A DNA stretch of 56,506 bases from assembly GCA_017624115.1 (NCBI GenBank), contig JAGANQ010000087.1:1-56506 (forward strand). Direction: 5' to 3'. Below are positions 16,697 through 26,993 of this stretch, in pieces. The stretch is from Lachnospiraceae bacterium. Its GTDB lineage: Bacteria > Bacillota > Clostridia > Lachnospirales > Lachnospiraceae. Below the pieces are notes generated by a model. The model was not told the DNA's origin and searched no databases. It saw only the letters and a program-made list of their open reading frames with translations. Positions within the stretch are counted from its first letter, which is position 1, and every line of letters begins with the position of its first letter. The position numbers were made by a program, and so were the translations under genes.

Positions 16697-18624
16697 TCAG
16701 CATAGCTTTTGCTCTGCCTTATATTCCGTAAAATATCCTTTTTCCCTTTCCTTTGCCTTATACAGCGCTTCGTCAGCCTGATTCAGCAGTACCGTAAGCT
16801 CCATCTCAGCATGACCTGTACATACAAAACCTCCCGAGGCGCGAATTACCCGAGTGCAATCTCCGGTAAGCCTTACTGGTGTCTGCTCCAGGGACTTCCA
16901 GAATTCCTCCAGAAGCGCAGTAATTTTATCACTGCTCCGGTAATCATATACCATAATGCAGAATTCATCTCCAGAGCGTCTTGAAGTCAGGCAATGATTC
17001 TCCGGAAGCTTTGACAACGCTGCCGCAAAGCTCTGTAAATAAACATCTCCCACATCATGTCCGTAGGTATCATTGATATCCTTAAAATTGTCCAGATCTA
17101 TCATAACAAATGCACAGATTCTTCCTGCCGGCATTGTTCTGAGAAGCTCTAATGCCTGCTTTTTAAAATAGCGGTAGCGTCTGAGTCCCGTAAGCTGGTC
17201 GTGATTATTATCATACTGGATAATCTGCTTCTCCATCATATCCGTCGTCACATCCGTCACAACCCCCATATATCCGTCAGCCTCTGTCGACAGATGAAGC
17301 TGCACATAGCGGCTTTCGCTTATCTGAAAGATGTCTTTCTCCTCTGTCTTTTTCTGCATGAGTTCCTCAATTCTCCGCCGGAACTGCTCTCCGTCCAGAC
17401 AGAGCTGCTCCATCTGCTCTGCCGGAATTTCCAGCATCTCACGCAGTCCTGAGGTAATAAATACATTCTTCATACTATCTCTGTATTCAAACGCCGCCAG
17501 TGGTATACCGCTGATAGCAATAATCCTGGCTATCCGGTCGGAACCATTGACAATACTTTTTACCATTGTATTGATTCCGGCACTGAGTTCCTCAAGCTCC
17601 CTGTTCCCTTTTACCTGCACAGAGGTGTCAAGATTTCCATTCGTAATGCTTGACAGACCCTTCAGAAGCTCATGTACTCCGTCCACTACCTTCCGCTTCA
17701 CCAGATAATTCAACATACATATCACCAGAAGCTCCACCAGAAGCAGACAGAGCAGCATTCTCATCATGCTCCTCTTTAAGTCCTTGAACATAATTGAACG
17801 GGGAATTGAGGCGCCTATCAGCACATCTCCATATCGGCAGGTAACTACATATCGCCAGATTTCATCCTCCATCTTAAGAAATGCACCATTCTCACACTGT
17901 TTCAAATTCTCCATCTGATGATAATGGTTGCAGTTATCCTCCGGCACTCCTCCCGTATGTGTGATAAGCTCATTCGTCAGACAATCCACCGTAAAGTACA
18001 TTTCCCCGACATCTGTAGGGAACAGTGAGAATATATATTCATAGGTATTCCTCTGCTGCGCCTCAAGCTGGCGACCGGCTCGAGGCCGACCTGCACAATC
18101 CCCTTTTTTCCCTTACGCGACACCCCTACATACTTCATCAGCTTTCCCTCAGCCGTATTAGGCTGCGCATCCTGCACCAGAAAAGCATCCGGTTCATCAC
18201 TCTCCAGTATCGATAAAAACTCTCTCGTCTGTGCTCCATCATGGAAGTTAAGACCAATATAGTTCTCCACGGACGAATACTCTATTATGCCCTTCTCATT
18301 TATCACATGAATCTCATCCACATCCAGAAGCTCCGCAAGCCGCTGTAGCTCCGCAGTACTATCCAAAATCTCTTCGTCTATTTCCAGAAGATAGGCAGCC
18401 GCCTTCGCACGTGTCAGATAGTCCTCATTCAGGTTCTCGTATATTGCATTCAGCTCCTTCTGGTTATTTTCCATCGTTCGTATCACCTGTTCCAGCTTCA
18501 CACGAAAGGTTTCCAGCTGCTGCGACGTGGCAGAGCGGGTCATAAGGCAAAAGTTAATCATCAGGATAATCAAAATTGCTGTAGATATAATGGCTATTGT
18601 ATACTTGCTGAATGTCTTTTGCAT
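16697..18624 (-). pseudogene. Membrane-bound GGDEF diguanylate cyclase, split by a frameshift
   Basis: Two overlapping reading frames make one protein. The first (18624 to about 18075) gives TM1 (residues 8-28) and an extracytoplasmic sensor ending in KGIVQVGLEP. The second continues with RQLEAQQRNTYEYIFSLF, then the rest of the sensor, TM2 (MRMLLCLLLVELLVICMLNY), a HAMP-like region, a PAS-like region and a GGDEF domain. One nucleotide is missing near 18071-18080, where the frame switches; uninterrupted, the protein would be about 641 aa. The active-site motif is RRSGDEF rather than GGDEF, a variant common in active enzymes. As read, only the first 215 residues would be made from the upstream start. 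A sequencing error is possible. Confidence 0.8.
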
Positions 18625-18635
18625 AATTTCCCCCT

Positions 18636-19556
18636 TTAGACGCCATTTATGGCAAAATACAGCTTCTGCGCAGTATCATAAAAAATCATTTCCTTCTCCG
18701 CGTCTGTAAATACATCGCTCTTCGACAGATAATCCACCAGATGCTCATACGTGTCCCTGCACAGCGTGGACGGTAAATCCGAGCCGAACATCATACGGTC
18801 TGCACCGACAATTTCCTTTCCCAGCCGCAAATAATGTCTGGCATGCTCATATGGATAGGTTTCCGGTTTCTGATTTGCCGGGAGTGCTGCGAGGTCAAAC
18901 CATACATTTGGAAGTGCCAGACGCTTTAATCCTTCCACAAATACCGATTCATCTTTTTGAAGTGGTGCCAGCAGGTGACAGACAACAAACTTCATGTCGG
19001 GATAGCGCAGAACCGCATTTCGAAGATTTTCAATCTGCCAGCATGGATTCCCTGCCCGGCCAATATCAATAATAAACACCAGTCCCTTATCATTGGCATA
19101 CGAATAAGTCTCATCCATGACTTCCCCGTCAAGCGGAAGCGGTGGATGATAGCTCATCAGCCCCGAGCCGTTGCTGACTTCGAATTTCAAAAGCTTAAAG
19201 CCCAGCTCGTCAAATAAATGTGTCCTGATTTTATCTTTATTCACGCAGAATGGATCATAGGTAGCCGCCCCGGTAAAACGGTCAGGATACCTCTGCATTG
19301 CCTGCCAGGTATATTCATTCTGGAAGCCAAAATAATTCCCCTGTAAAAGCACCGCCTTCTCTACACCGTGCGCATCCATAAGCTCAATTACCTTCTCTGG
19401 TGTGACATCCACTTCGCCAAGCTGCGGCGGTATCATATCAATTATCTGTCCACTTGCATAGACAGCTTTTCCGTTTCCGCAGGAGCGCAGCTCACCCTGT
19501 GAGCCGAAGCCTGCGATACATTGCACGATATGTGCATGTGCATCAATTATCTTCAT
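18636..19556 (-). CDS. Amidohydrolase-family (Amidohydro_2) metal-dependent hydrolase
   Basis: 306 aa from the ATG at 19556 (GGAGG 5 nt upstream; an ATG at 19568 overlaps that site). TIM-barrel amidohydrolase with the metal site DAHAHI at residues 5-10, further His in VVCHLLAP, and the C-terminal Asp in MFGSDLPS. Proteins of this type include decarboxylases and lactonases; the substrate is not identifiable. It reads in the same direction as the ClpX-like gene upstream, 62 bp away. It is distinct from the second amidohydrolase at 23224-24087. Confidence 0.82.
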   Translation of the reverse strand: MKIIDAHAHIVQCIAGFGSQGELRSCGNGKAVYASGQIIDMIPPQLGEVDVTPEKVIELMDAHGVEKAVLLQGNYFGFQNEYTWQAMQRYPDRFTGAATYDPFCVNKDKIRTHLFDELGFKLLKFEVSNGSGLMSYHPPLPLDGEVMDETYSYANDKGLVFIIDIGRAGNPCWQIENLRNAVLRYPDMKFVVCHLLAPLQKDESVFVEGLKRLALPNVWFDLAALPANQKPETYPYEHARHYLRLGKEIVGADRMMFGSDLPSTLCRDTYEHLVDYLSKSDVFTDAEKEMIFYDTAQKLYFAINGV

Positions 19557-19618
19557 TCTTGCCTCCATGCTGTGACTGCATTTCAGCCACAGCTAATGAC
19601 TGCCGGTTTTGTGCCTGC

Positions 19619-21052
19619 CTACGCATGCTGCTCCAGCATTGCCGTACCGCGCATCTCGATAAGCGGGCCGCCTGTTTTCTCTATATATTCCTTTGTAATC
19701 GTCACTCTGCCGATATTATCATCCTTCGGAATCTCATACATAATATCCAGCATGAATTCCTCTATAATCGCACGCAGTGCTCTCGCTCCGGTTTCCTTCT
19801 CCAACGCCTTTTCTGCAATCGCCTCCAGCGCACCATCATCAAAATTAAGTTCTACCTCATCCAGCGAAAGGAGCTTCTTATACTGCTTAAGAATCGCATT
19901 CTTCGGCTCCTTCAGAACCTTCACCAGCATATCCTTATCAAGCTCATCCAGCGTATATACAATCGGCAGACGTCCCAGGAACTCCGGTATCATGCCGAAA
20001 TTACGCAAATCCTCTACCGTCACCTTCTGAATCAGATTCTTTTCCTTATCAAAGCGATCCTTTAACTCGCCCTGGAATCCCATGGTAGACTGCTTCGTCA
20101 GACGCTCTTTGATGATATCCTGTAAATCAGGAAATGCACCGCCACAGATAAACAGAATATTTCCCGTATTTACTGTCACTAACGGTACCATGGCATTCTT
20201 GCTGTTCGCTCCTACCGGCACCTCAATATCTGCGCCCTCCAGAAGCTTTAGCATGCCCTGCTGTACCGACTCACCGCTTACATCGCGGCTGTGGGCATTC
20301 TTCTTCTTGGCAATCTTATCTATCTCATCAATAAAGATGATTCCCCGTTCCGCTTTCTCCACGTCGTTATCTGCCGCCGCCAGAAGCTTGGATACTACAC
20401 TCTCAATATCATCACCGATATAACCAGCCTCTGTCAGGGAGGTCGCATCCGTAATCGCAAGCGGCACATCCAGAAGCTTCGCCAGTGTCTTTACCAGATA
20501 GGTCTTTCCACTTCCGGTTGGCCCAATCATCAGCATATTGGATTTTTCGATTTCCACCTCGTCATCCGGCTTCTGGTTGGCAATCCGCTTATAATGATTA
20601 TACACCGCTACGGAAATTACCTTCTTCGCATGCTCCTGTCCACCCACAGAATCATCCAGTTTTGCTTTTATCTTATGAGGTGCCGGAATATCTTTAATAT
20701 TAAATACCGGAGCAGCCTTCTCTTCCTTCTCCTTTTTCTTCTTCACCTTCTGGCGCTTCGGAATCTCTCCCTGCAAATCAGAAAGATTGATAAAGCTCAT
20801 ATTCGACAGCTTCATCAAATCGCCGTACTGCATGCCGGTGCTCCCCTGTATCGAATCAAAGGTCTTCTGCATACAATCTGTACAGATGCAGATGTTGCCC
20901 GGCATTTCTATCATTTTCCCCGCCCTGCTCTCCGGACGGCGGCACATATAGCAGACCTTCTCATATTCCTGATTATCGCTGTCTTTATCCCCGTTATGTT
21001 TCATTTCACTATCTTTTTCTAATTCCTGTATCTCTTTTTCATTATCTGACAT
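19619..21052 (-). CDS. ClpX-like AAA+ ATPase (probable ClpX paralogue)
   Basis: 477 aa from the ATG at 21052 (GGAG 6 nt upstream). An acidic N-terminal tail, then a C4 zinc finger (CYMC and CTDC, about residues 34-62), a Lys-rich linker and an AAA+ core with Walker A GPTGSGKT and Walker B IIFIDEIDK. The pore loop is GYIGDD (GYVGED in ClpX). STMGFQGEL occupies the place of the IGF loop that docks ClpP, so partnership with ClpP is plausible. It is longer than normal ClpX (about 420 aa) and no clpP is nearby, so it is probably a second, specialised unfoldase. Confidence 0.82.
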   Translation of the reverse strand: MSDNEKEIQELEKDSEMKHNGDKDSDNQEYEKVCYMCRRPESRAGKMIEMPGNICICTDCMQKTFDSIQGSTGMQYGDLMKLSNMSFINLSDLQGEIPKRQKVKKKKEKEEKAAPVFNIKDIPAPHKIKAKLDDSVGGQEHAKKVISVAVYNHYKRIANQKPDDEVEIEKSNMLMIGPTGSGKTYLVKTLAKLLDVPLAITDATSLTEAGYIGDDIESVVSKLLAAADNDVEKAERGIIFIDEIDKIAKKKNAHSRDVSGESVQQGMLKLLEGADIEVPVGANSKNAMVPLVTVNTGNILFICGGAFPDLQDIIKERLTKQSTMGFQGELKDRFDKEKNLIQKVTVEDLRNFGMIPEFLGRLPIVYTLDELDKDMLVKVLKEPKNAILKQYKKLLSLDEVELNFDDGALEAIAEKALEKETGARALRAIIEEFMLDIMYEIPKDDNIGRVTITKEYIEKTGGPLIEMRGTAMLEQHA

Positions 21053-21081
21053 ATCGTTCTCCATTCCTTGTAACATAATTA

Positions 21082-21129
21082 TGCCGTGCATTACTTTTTT
21101 ATTATAATGCACGGCACCAATAGAGACAA
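21082..21129 (-). promoter_or_regulatory. Promoter of the ClpX-like gene overlapped by a 10-bp inverted repeat
   Basis: On the minus strand, TTGTCT (21129-21124), a 17-nt spacer, then TATAAT (21106-21101). The -10 box lies inside a perfect inverted repeat: TGCCGTGCAT at 21082-21091 and ATGCACGGCA at 21107-21116. The upstream arm precedes the expected start of transcription, so the repeat should act as a DNA operator rather than an RNA hairpin. Confidence 0.6.
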
Positions 21130-21182
21130 GTAAATATTTTCTAAACTATTTTTTCTTTTATGATTTTTCTGAATACTGCTGT

Positions 21183-22619
21183 TTACTGGCTCATCTTCTG
21201 CAGTGTCAGTTCCACCTCACGTTCGACGTATTCGTGATTTTCAATATATTTCACTACAACCTTCACGGTCTCGCCAGCCTTATAATACTGAAGCAGTTCG
21301 CTCAAATCCTCGTAGCCTTCTACTGTCTGTCCATCCACACGGACAATAATATCATACTTCTGCAGTCCTGCCTTTTCTGCAGCACCGCCTTCTACAATTT
21401 CCTGGATGCTGAAGCCCACCGGAGCGCCGTATGCCTTGGCATAATCCGATGTAATATCAATACCCTTGACACCAAGATAGCCTCTGTCCTTGGCATCGAC
21501 AATGGAACGCGTTTCACGGTTCATCAGCTCGTTGATAATGTCCACCACGGAAGAAATCGGAATCGCATATCCCATACCCTCAACACCGGTAGAAGAATAT
21601 TTTGCAGAATTGATGCCGATTACCTCACCCTTAAGATTCAGCAGTGCACCACCGCTGTTACCCTGATTTATCGCTGCATCCGTCTGAATCATATTAAGCT
21701 CTTTATTGTCTATCTTTACCTGACGGTTCAATGCGCTGACGCAGCCTGTCGTTACAGACTGTCCATAGCCCAGTGCATTTCCGATGGCAATTGTCGCTTC
21801 ACCCATACGCAGGCTGTCAGAATCACCAAGAGTCGCTATCTTAATATAGCCCAGCACCTCATCAGGAATGTTCTCAAGCGGTACAGCGATGACTGCAAGG
21901 TCATTCTCGCTTCTCGTTCCCTTTACCAGTGCTTCCACGGAGATGTCATCCGTCAGATTCTCCGGCGTCCTGTCCGTAAAGGTTACTGTAATTGTCTCTG
22001 CATCCTCAATCACATGATTATTCGTTGCAATCAGCAGCTCCGTATCACTCTGACCAACAATAATACCAGAACCGCTGGCATCATATTCCTGTTTGCCAAG
22101 TGAAAACGGTCCATAGGTAATCTCATTGCTCAGACGGCTGATTACCGATACTACCGAAGGCATAACCTCCTCCACAACATCTGATACGTCCAGCACCATC
22201 GTTGCTCCGGAAGCATTGCCGCTGCTGTTTGTCACCGTAACAGGAAGCTGCACCTGTTTTGTTTCCTCCTTCTGCGTCGGATAGATAAAGTTTGCTGCCG
22301 CATTCACACCGTAAAACGCCGCTCCGGCAATCAGTCCAAATGCTGCTGCACCGGCAATAAATTTCACTGCCTTTTTCCCCTTACCGCTCTTTTCCTTCTT
22401 TTTCTTCGGCTCATCCTCATAGAAAGAGCTGTTCACTGCAGAACGGTTGGCACTCTGCCCCATACCCGACTCATCACTGTAATAAACATTTCTATAAGTG
22501 GAATCCACAAAGGTCTGGTTCGGTTCTGTATAAGAATCATTGTTTGATGATATATTATTGCTGTTATTGCTATTGATATCGTTATTGTTAATTCCGCTGT
22601 TTTCATTCTCTCCGTACAT
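21183..22619 (-). CDS. HtrA/DegP-type membrane-anchored serine protease
   Basis: 478 aa. A cytoplasmic Asn/Ser-rich tail (about residues 6-35), a basic patch, one membrane anchor (about 87-112), then an extracytoplasmic trypsin fold. Its triad is His202 (TNNHVIED), Asp240 (SENDLAVI) and Ser322 (GNSGGAL). A C-terminal PDZ domain follows (about 382-475; GYLGVKG, GLQKYDIIVRVDG). It degrades misfolded envelope proteins. ATG at 22619 lies 9 nt after AAAGGAG; a TTG two codons earlier is an alternative. Confidence 0.93.
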   Translation of the reverse strand: MYGENENSGINNNDINSNNSNNISSNNDSYTEPNQTFVDSTYRNVYYSDESGMGQSANRSAVNSSFYEDEPKKKKEKSGKGKKAVKFIAGAAAFGLIAGAAFYGVNAAANFIYPTQKEETKQVQLPVTVTNSSGNASGATMVLDVSDVVEEVMPSVVSVISRLSNEITYGPFSLGKQEYDASGSGIIVGQSDTELLIATNNHVIEDAETITVTFTDRTPENLTDDISVEALVKGTRSENDLAVIAVPLENIPDEVLGYIKIATLGDSDSLRMGEATIAIGNALGYGQSVTTGCVSALNRQVKIDNKELNMIQTDAAINQGNSGGALLNLKGEVIGINSAKYSSTGVEGMGYAIPISSVVDIINELMNRETRSIVDAKDRGYLGVKGIDITSDYAKAYGAPVGFSIQEIVEGGAAEKAGLQKYDIIVRVDGQTVEGYEDLSELLQYYKAGETVKVVVKYIENHEYVEREVELTLQKMSQ

Positions 22620-22688
22620 AATCAAAAACTCCTTTCGTTTTGTTATGCCTCAAGTATAGAAAACATTTGTGTCAAATCTGTGTTCAAT

Positions 22689-23270
22689 TCATAAAAAAAC
22701 TATGTGCAGTTTTTTCATTTCCTGCGGTATTTTTTTTCCCTGCATGCAGAGTGCCAGATACGATGTACTTCCGATTTTCTTCTGCCAGAAGTAAAAACCT
22801 TCCCGGCTGCAGACAATCTCTTCTCCCTCTGACGTCTCCCGGATGGTAAATTCAATGGAAGACAGCTCCGTGCGCAGTCCCTGCCCGGTCGCCTTGATAT
22901 AGCTTTCCTTGAGCGTCCACAGGCGGATAAATGCCTCTGCCATGTCTGACTTCTGCAAAAGCCACTCACGTTCCCGCTCCGTAAGGACTCTGTTTTGCAT
23001 GGCTTCCTTTACCGGGCGTATCCGTTCTATATCCACCCCAAGCTCCGTCTCTCCCAGAGCACATACTGCCATATTTCCTGTATGGCTGATATTAAAATGC
23101 ACATTCTCATATTCAGGGAAATATGGCTTGCCATACTCTCTTTTATCAATTTCCGGCAATACCGGAAAACCATATTCTTCTTTTACAGCACAAGAAAGGA
23201 GCAGCTTTCCAGCAGCATGCTCCCTATCGTGACTTTTTTCTGTTGTCGAAAATGAAGTAATATACAGCAT
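22689..23270 (-). CDS. Sfp-type 4'-phosphopantetheinyl transferase
   Basis: 193 aa from the ATG at 23270 (AAAGGA 7 nt upstream). Transfers phosphopantetheine from CoA to carrier-protein serines. Family motifs are NISHTG, GVDIERI (the Mg-binding Asp/Glu) and WTLKESYIKATGQGL. The length is nearer to the compact AcpT/Sfp forms. The reading frame overlaps the end of the amidohydrolase gene by 47 nt. No polyketide or peptide synthetase is in the window, so the carrier protein is unknown. Confidence 0.9.
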   Translation of the reverse strand: MLYITSFSTTEKSHDREHAAGKLLLSCAVKEEYGFPVLPEIDKREYGKPYFPEYENVHFNISHTGNMAVCALGETELGVDIERIRPVKEAMQNRVLTEREREWLLQKSDMAEAFIRLWTLKESYIKATGQGLRTELSSIEFTIRETSEGEEIVCSREGFYFWQKKIGSTSYLALCMQGKKIPQEMKKLHIVFL

Positions 23271-24087
23271 CCCTGCGTCCTTTCGTTCTACCCGGCTGCT
23301 TCTGCCTTGCAGAAAACAGCCGCTTTGCATTACCGGAAAAGATATTTTCCCTTTCCTTGTCTGTTATGTGCTCATGCAGAACCGCCTGCACATACATGCC
23401 CGGGTTGCATATTGGATAATCTGTTCCAAAAAGAATCCTCTCAGATCCAAGCTTTTTTACTCCATAGCTTAACATTCCATAGCGGAACAGACCTGTACCG
23501 GACAAATCCAGCCAGGCATTCTCATGGCGGCTCATTCTCTCAATATGCTGTTCATAACCAGCCCTCTGTCCCGGGTGAGCTGCCACAAAAATCAGCTTCT
23601 TATGCTCCGATATCATCCGCTCCATCTGCTCTGCTTCCTTCTCTACAGTATGATAGCTGATAATCATTCCATACTGTTCTGCCACATCGAGAATCTCTGC
23701 AAAATTGCGGTTGGAATAATCGCTCCAGCCATGCATATAAGGAACCAGCTCTCCTATCAGGCGAAGCCCCTTCTTATGCATCCGTTCAATTTCCTCACAG
23801 GATTCTCTGACATAATCCGGGTGGACATGGAATCCCGGTGTATAATAGCCCTGATAGTCCTGCTCCAGCTTACAGGCTTTATCATTCAGCCTTCTGATAT
23901 AAGCAAAGCCCTCTTTCGCACAGTCTCTGCCCGGCTCAATGACAGACCCGCAGATATGTGTAATCCCGGCATTCTGCAAATCTGCCTTTGCCTCTTCACT
24001 GCTCAGGAAAAAGCTGTCCTTATACATACAGCTGCATTCTTCTAGTGTTTCATAAGGATGGGTGTGAAAATCAATAATCTCTCTCAT
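23224..24087 (-). CDS. TatD/amidohydrolase-like metal-dependent hydrolase
   Basis: 287 aa. Barrel amidohydrolase with FHTHP near the N-terminus (residues 6-10), FHVHPDY, YHTVEKE, AHPGQRAGY and ILFGTDYP, which give the metal-binding His residues and catalytic Asp. The basic C-terminal tail after NAKRLFSARQ has low similarity to anything and overlaps the phosphopantetheinyl transferase. The start codon overlaps the chemotaxis receptor's stop (TAATG), so it is translationally coupled to it. The substrate is unknown. Confidence 0.8.
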   Translation of the reverse strand: MREIIDFHTHPYETLEECSCMYKDSFFLSSEEAKADLQNAGITHICGSVIEPGRDCAKEGFAYIRRLNDKACKLEQDYQGYYTPGFHVHPDYVRESCEEIERMHKKGLRLIGELVPYMHGWSDYSNRNFAEILDVAEQYGMIISYHTVEKEAEQMERMISEHKKLIFVAAHPGQRAGYEQHIERMSRHENAWLDLSGTGLFRYGMLSYGVKKLGSERILFGTDYPICNPGMYVQAVLHEHITDKERENIFSGNAKRLFSARQKQPGRTKGRRDAVYYFIFDNRKKSR

Positions 24088-25595
24088 TACTGCATATACT
24101 TCTCCAGTTCCTTTGTATGCTCATACAGCTCATCTATCAGACGCTTTGCATCCTCTGCCTGTATTTTACTGTTTTCTCCAAGAGTCGCTGCTTCTGTTGT
24201 ATTAGCAGCCACCTCTTCACTGACAGCGGAAATCTGGCTGATACTGTCCACAATGACATTATTGGATTCCAGAATATCATTTACCTGACTGTGAATAGAG
24301 GTTACATTCTGATTCAGATTCTGCATCTTATGATAAATATTATTGAAGCTTTCCTCCGATATATCAATCAGCTCACGCTCCTGCTTTGTCGCATCGATAA
24401 CTCCGTTTACCGTTTCCTGCGCGTTGTCTGCGTTTGCCTGAAGCTCTGCCACAATTTCACTGATATTCGCTGTAAGTCCCCTTGTCTGGTCTGCAAGCAG
24501 GCGAATCTGATCTGCTACTACGGCAAAGCCTCTGCCTGCCTCACCCGCTCTGGCGCTCTCAATCGAAGCATTCAGCGCCAGCAGATTTGTCTGACTGGAA
24601 ATACTGAAAATTTCCTGTGTAATCTCCTCTACCTTTCTGGCATTCTCTGTCAGACGCTCCATCGACTCCGCTACCACTCTGGTAGAGTTGTCAATCATAT
24701 CTGCCTGTACCTTCAGATTATTCATAGAAGTCTTACCGCCATTTACAGCATCCATGGAAGCCTTTGCATCACTCATCATTTCCTCTGACTGACCCTTAGC
24801 AGACGTAATCATCTCCTGAATACTGCTTGTCATAACCGTCTGTCTTTCGATGCTTTCTGCATTAGTAGAATTTCCAAGTGAAATCTCATCCAGCGCACGT
24901 GCCGTCACAGCAGTTGCATCATTCAGCTTCTCTATCAGTTCGACAGCTCCCAGGGAATTCTGCTGAACAACGGCTGTTACCTGCAGGACAGCCTGCAGCA
25001 GTTCATCCGTGCGCTCCTTTTCCTTCTGAATCGCATTCAGTCTTGCCTGGTTCAGTCTGTTTGAGATACTGGTTGTTCCCACAATACCTGTCAGAAATAC
25101 AGCTATAGATGCCAACTGTAGGAGAACACTTGCTACCTCCACCGGTGCTCCTGAAGGCATCTGCCCTTTAATCACATAAAAAATTACTGCATACATAGTA
25201 TTAAGCAGCATTACTCCGCTGGATGCCAGGATAATAAACTTTAAGTCAAAATACAGGATGAATACACTTGCCACCGGAAATGCCATAACAAACACATAGT
25301 CATTATGCGCTCCCAACAGCGCCAATCCGTATACAACAGCATATCCAATCATTGCCACATGCTTGAACATTTCACTGTCATGATTTCTGAAATATGTAAT
25401 ACAAGCTACCAACATTGTTCCTATTACGATTGTAACAAACACTATCGCAAACACAGGAGAAATACCGCCCTTTACACCCTCGTTTGCATAGCCGACGACA
25501 AGGAAAAAATCTATGATTGACAAAATTATCAGCGCAAAACGGTTTACCCGTTCTACTCCATTCGACATTGTACCTGTTATCTTTTCGTTACTCAT
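24087..25595 (-). CDS. Methyl-accepting chemotaxis protein with multi-pass N-terminus
   Basis: 502 aa. About six membrane helices fill residues 18-185, with no large extracellular ligand domain and no recognisable HAMP. A long cytoplasmic coiled coil follows, with the conserved signalling tip SSQTNLLALNASIESARAGE and GRGFAVVADQIRLLADQTR. It would dock CheA/CheW. The membrane block may itself be the sensor (redox, lipid or small hydrophobic signals). It shares an operon with the amidohydrolase and phosphopantetheinyl transferase. Confidence 0.92.
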   Translation of the reverse strand: MSNEKITGTMSNGVERVNRFALIILSIIDFFLVVGYANEGVKGGISPVFAIVFVTIVIGTMLVACITYFRNHDSEMFKHVAMIGYAVVYGLALLGAHNDYVFVMAFPVASVFILYFDLKFIILASSGVMLLNTMYAVIFYVIKGQMPSGAPVEVASVLLQLASIAVFLTGIVGTTSISNRLNQARLNAIQKEKERTDELLQAVLQVTAVVQQNSLGAVELIEKLNDATAVTARALDEISLGNSTNAESIERQTVMTSSIQEMITSAKGQSEEMMSDAKASMDAVNGGKTSMNNLKVQADMIDNSTRVVAESMERLTENARKVEEITQEIFSISSQTNLLALNASIESARAGEAGRGFAVVADQIRLLADQTRGLTANISEIVAELQANADNAQETVNGVIDATKQERELIDISEESFNNIYHKMQNLNQNVTSIHSQVNDILESNNVIVDSISQISAVSEEVAANTTEAATLGENSKIQAEDAKRLIDELYEHTKELEKYMQ

Positions 25596-25795
25596 CCCTT
25601 ATTCCTCCTTAACCTCAAGCTCCTACGTCTTCCTAAATTTTCTTCTGTCCTGTGGCATCAACGCATTTTCTATTATATCGTATGTTTCCATTTTTGTACA
25701 GAAAAAAATCTTCTAATTCTGCTTCCTATCTCCTGTATTTTCGTGTATAATAGTAACTGTATGTATTTATAATGATAAACGAAAGAGGTAGCAAA

Positions 25796-26989
25796 ATGGA
25801 AAGAAGAGTGGGTACAGTTTCAAGAGGAATCCGTTGTCCGATTATCCGTGAGGGTGACAATCTGGTAGACATCACCGTCGACAGCGTACTGGCAGCCGCT
25901 GACAGCGAAGGCTTTCAGCTGAGAGACAGAGATGTGATTGCACTGACAGAGTCAATCGTTGCCCGTGCACAGGGTAATTATGCTTCCGTTTCTGATATCG
26001 CCGCCGATGTCAGGGCGAAGTTGGGAGGAGAAACCGTCGGTGTTATTTTCCCTATTTTATCCCGAAACCGGTTCGCTATCAATTTAAAAGGCATCGCTAT
26101 GGGCTGCAAAAAAATTGTTCTCATGCTAAGCTATCCAAGTGATGAGGTAGGCAATGCACTTCTGACCTACGACCAGCTTGACGAAGCTGGCATCAATCCA
26201 TATTCCGATGTATTGACGCTGGAAAGATACCGTGAACTATTCGGTGAGAACAAACATGAATTTACCGGTGTTGACTATGTGGCTTATTACACCGATATTA
26301 TCCGAAAAGCAGGCGCTGAAGTTGAGGTTATCTTTGCTAACCAGCCAAAAACAATCCTTGCATACACAGATTGTGTCATTACCTGCGATATCCATACAAG
26401 GGCGCGCACAAAGCGTATCTTAAAAAATGCAGGTGCAAGAATTGTCTGTGGACTGGATGACATCCTCAATGCTCCGGTCAATGGCAGCGGCTATAACACA
26501 AAATATGGTTTGCTTGGCTCCAACAAATCTACAGAGGATAAAATTAAGCTGTTCCCTAACGAATGCAAAGGTCTTGTCCTGGATATTCAGTCTGCAATTC
26601 TGGAAAAGACCGGAAAACATGTGGAGGTTATGGTATATGGTGACGGTGCTTTCAAGGATCCGCAGGGTAAAATCTGGGAGCTGGCAGACCCTGTCGTATC
26701 TCCCGCATTCACAGACGGGCTTATCGGCACACCAAATGAACTAAAGCTTAAATATCTGGCAGATAATGATTTTGCTGATTTAAGCGGTGCTGAATTAAAG
26801 GAGGCTATTTCCAACAGCATTAAGTCAAAGCAGGATAATCTGGTCGGCAATATGGCTTCTCAGGGAACCACCCCAAGACAGCTTACAGATTTAATCGGCT
26901 CGCTGTGTGACCTGACTTCCGGCTCGGGCGATAAAGGCACTCCGGTTATTCTGATTCAGGGCTATTTTGATAACTTTACTACAGATTAA
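25796..26989 (+). CDS. CofE-like (F420-0:glutamyl ligase family) protein
   Basis: 397 aa from the ATG at 25796, 7 nt after AGAGG. The N-terminal two-thirds follows the CofE fold (TESIVARAQGNYASV, FPILSRNRFA, DITCDIHTR-like region, YGLLGSNKS). Clostridia of this kind are not known to make coenzyme F420, so the protein probably ligates glutamate or an analogue to another acceptor. The role is unknown. A TATAAT at 25746-25751 may be its -10 box. It is one of few plus-strand genes here and converges on spoVAC. Confidence 0.75.
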   Translation: MERRVGTVSRGIRCPIIREGDNLVDITVDSVLAAADSEGFQLRDRDVIALTESIVARAQGNYASVSDIAADVRAKLGGETVGVIFPILSRNRFAINLKGIAMGCKKIVLMLSYPSDEVGNALLTYDQLDEAGINPYSDVLTLERYRELFGENKHEFTGVDYVAYYTDIIRKAGAEVEVIFANQPKTILAYTDCVITCDIHTRARTKRILKNAGARIVCGLDDILNAPVNGSGYNTKYGLLGSNKSTEDKIKLFPNECKGLVLDIQSAILEKTGKHVEVMVYGDGAFKDPQGKIWELADPVVSPAFTDGLIGTPNELKLKYLADNDFADLSGAELKEAISNSIKSKQDNLVGNMASQGTTPRQLTDLIGSLCDLTSGSGDKGTPVILIQGYFDNFTTD

Positions 26990-26993
26990 CACC

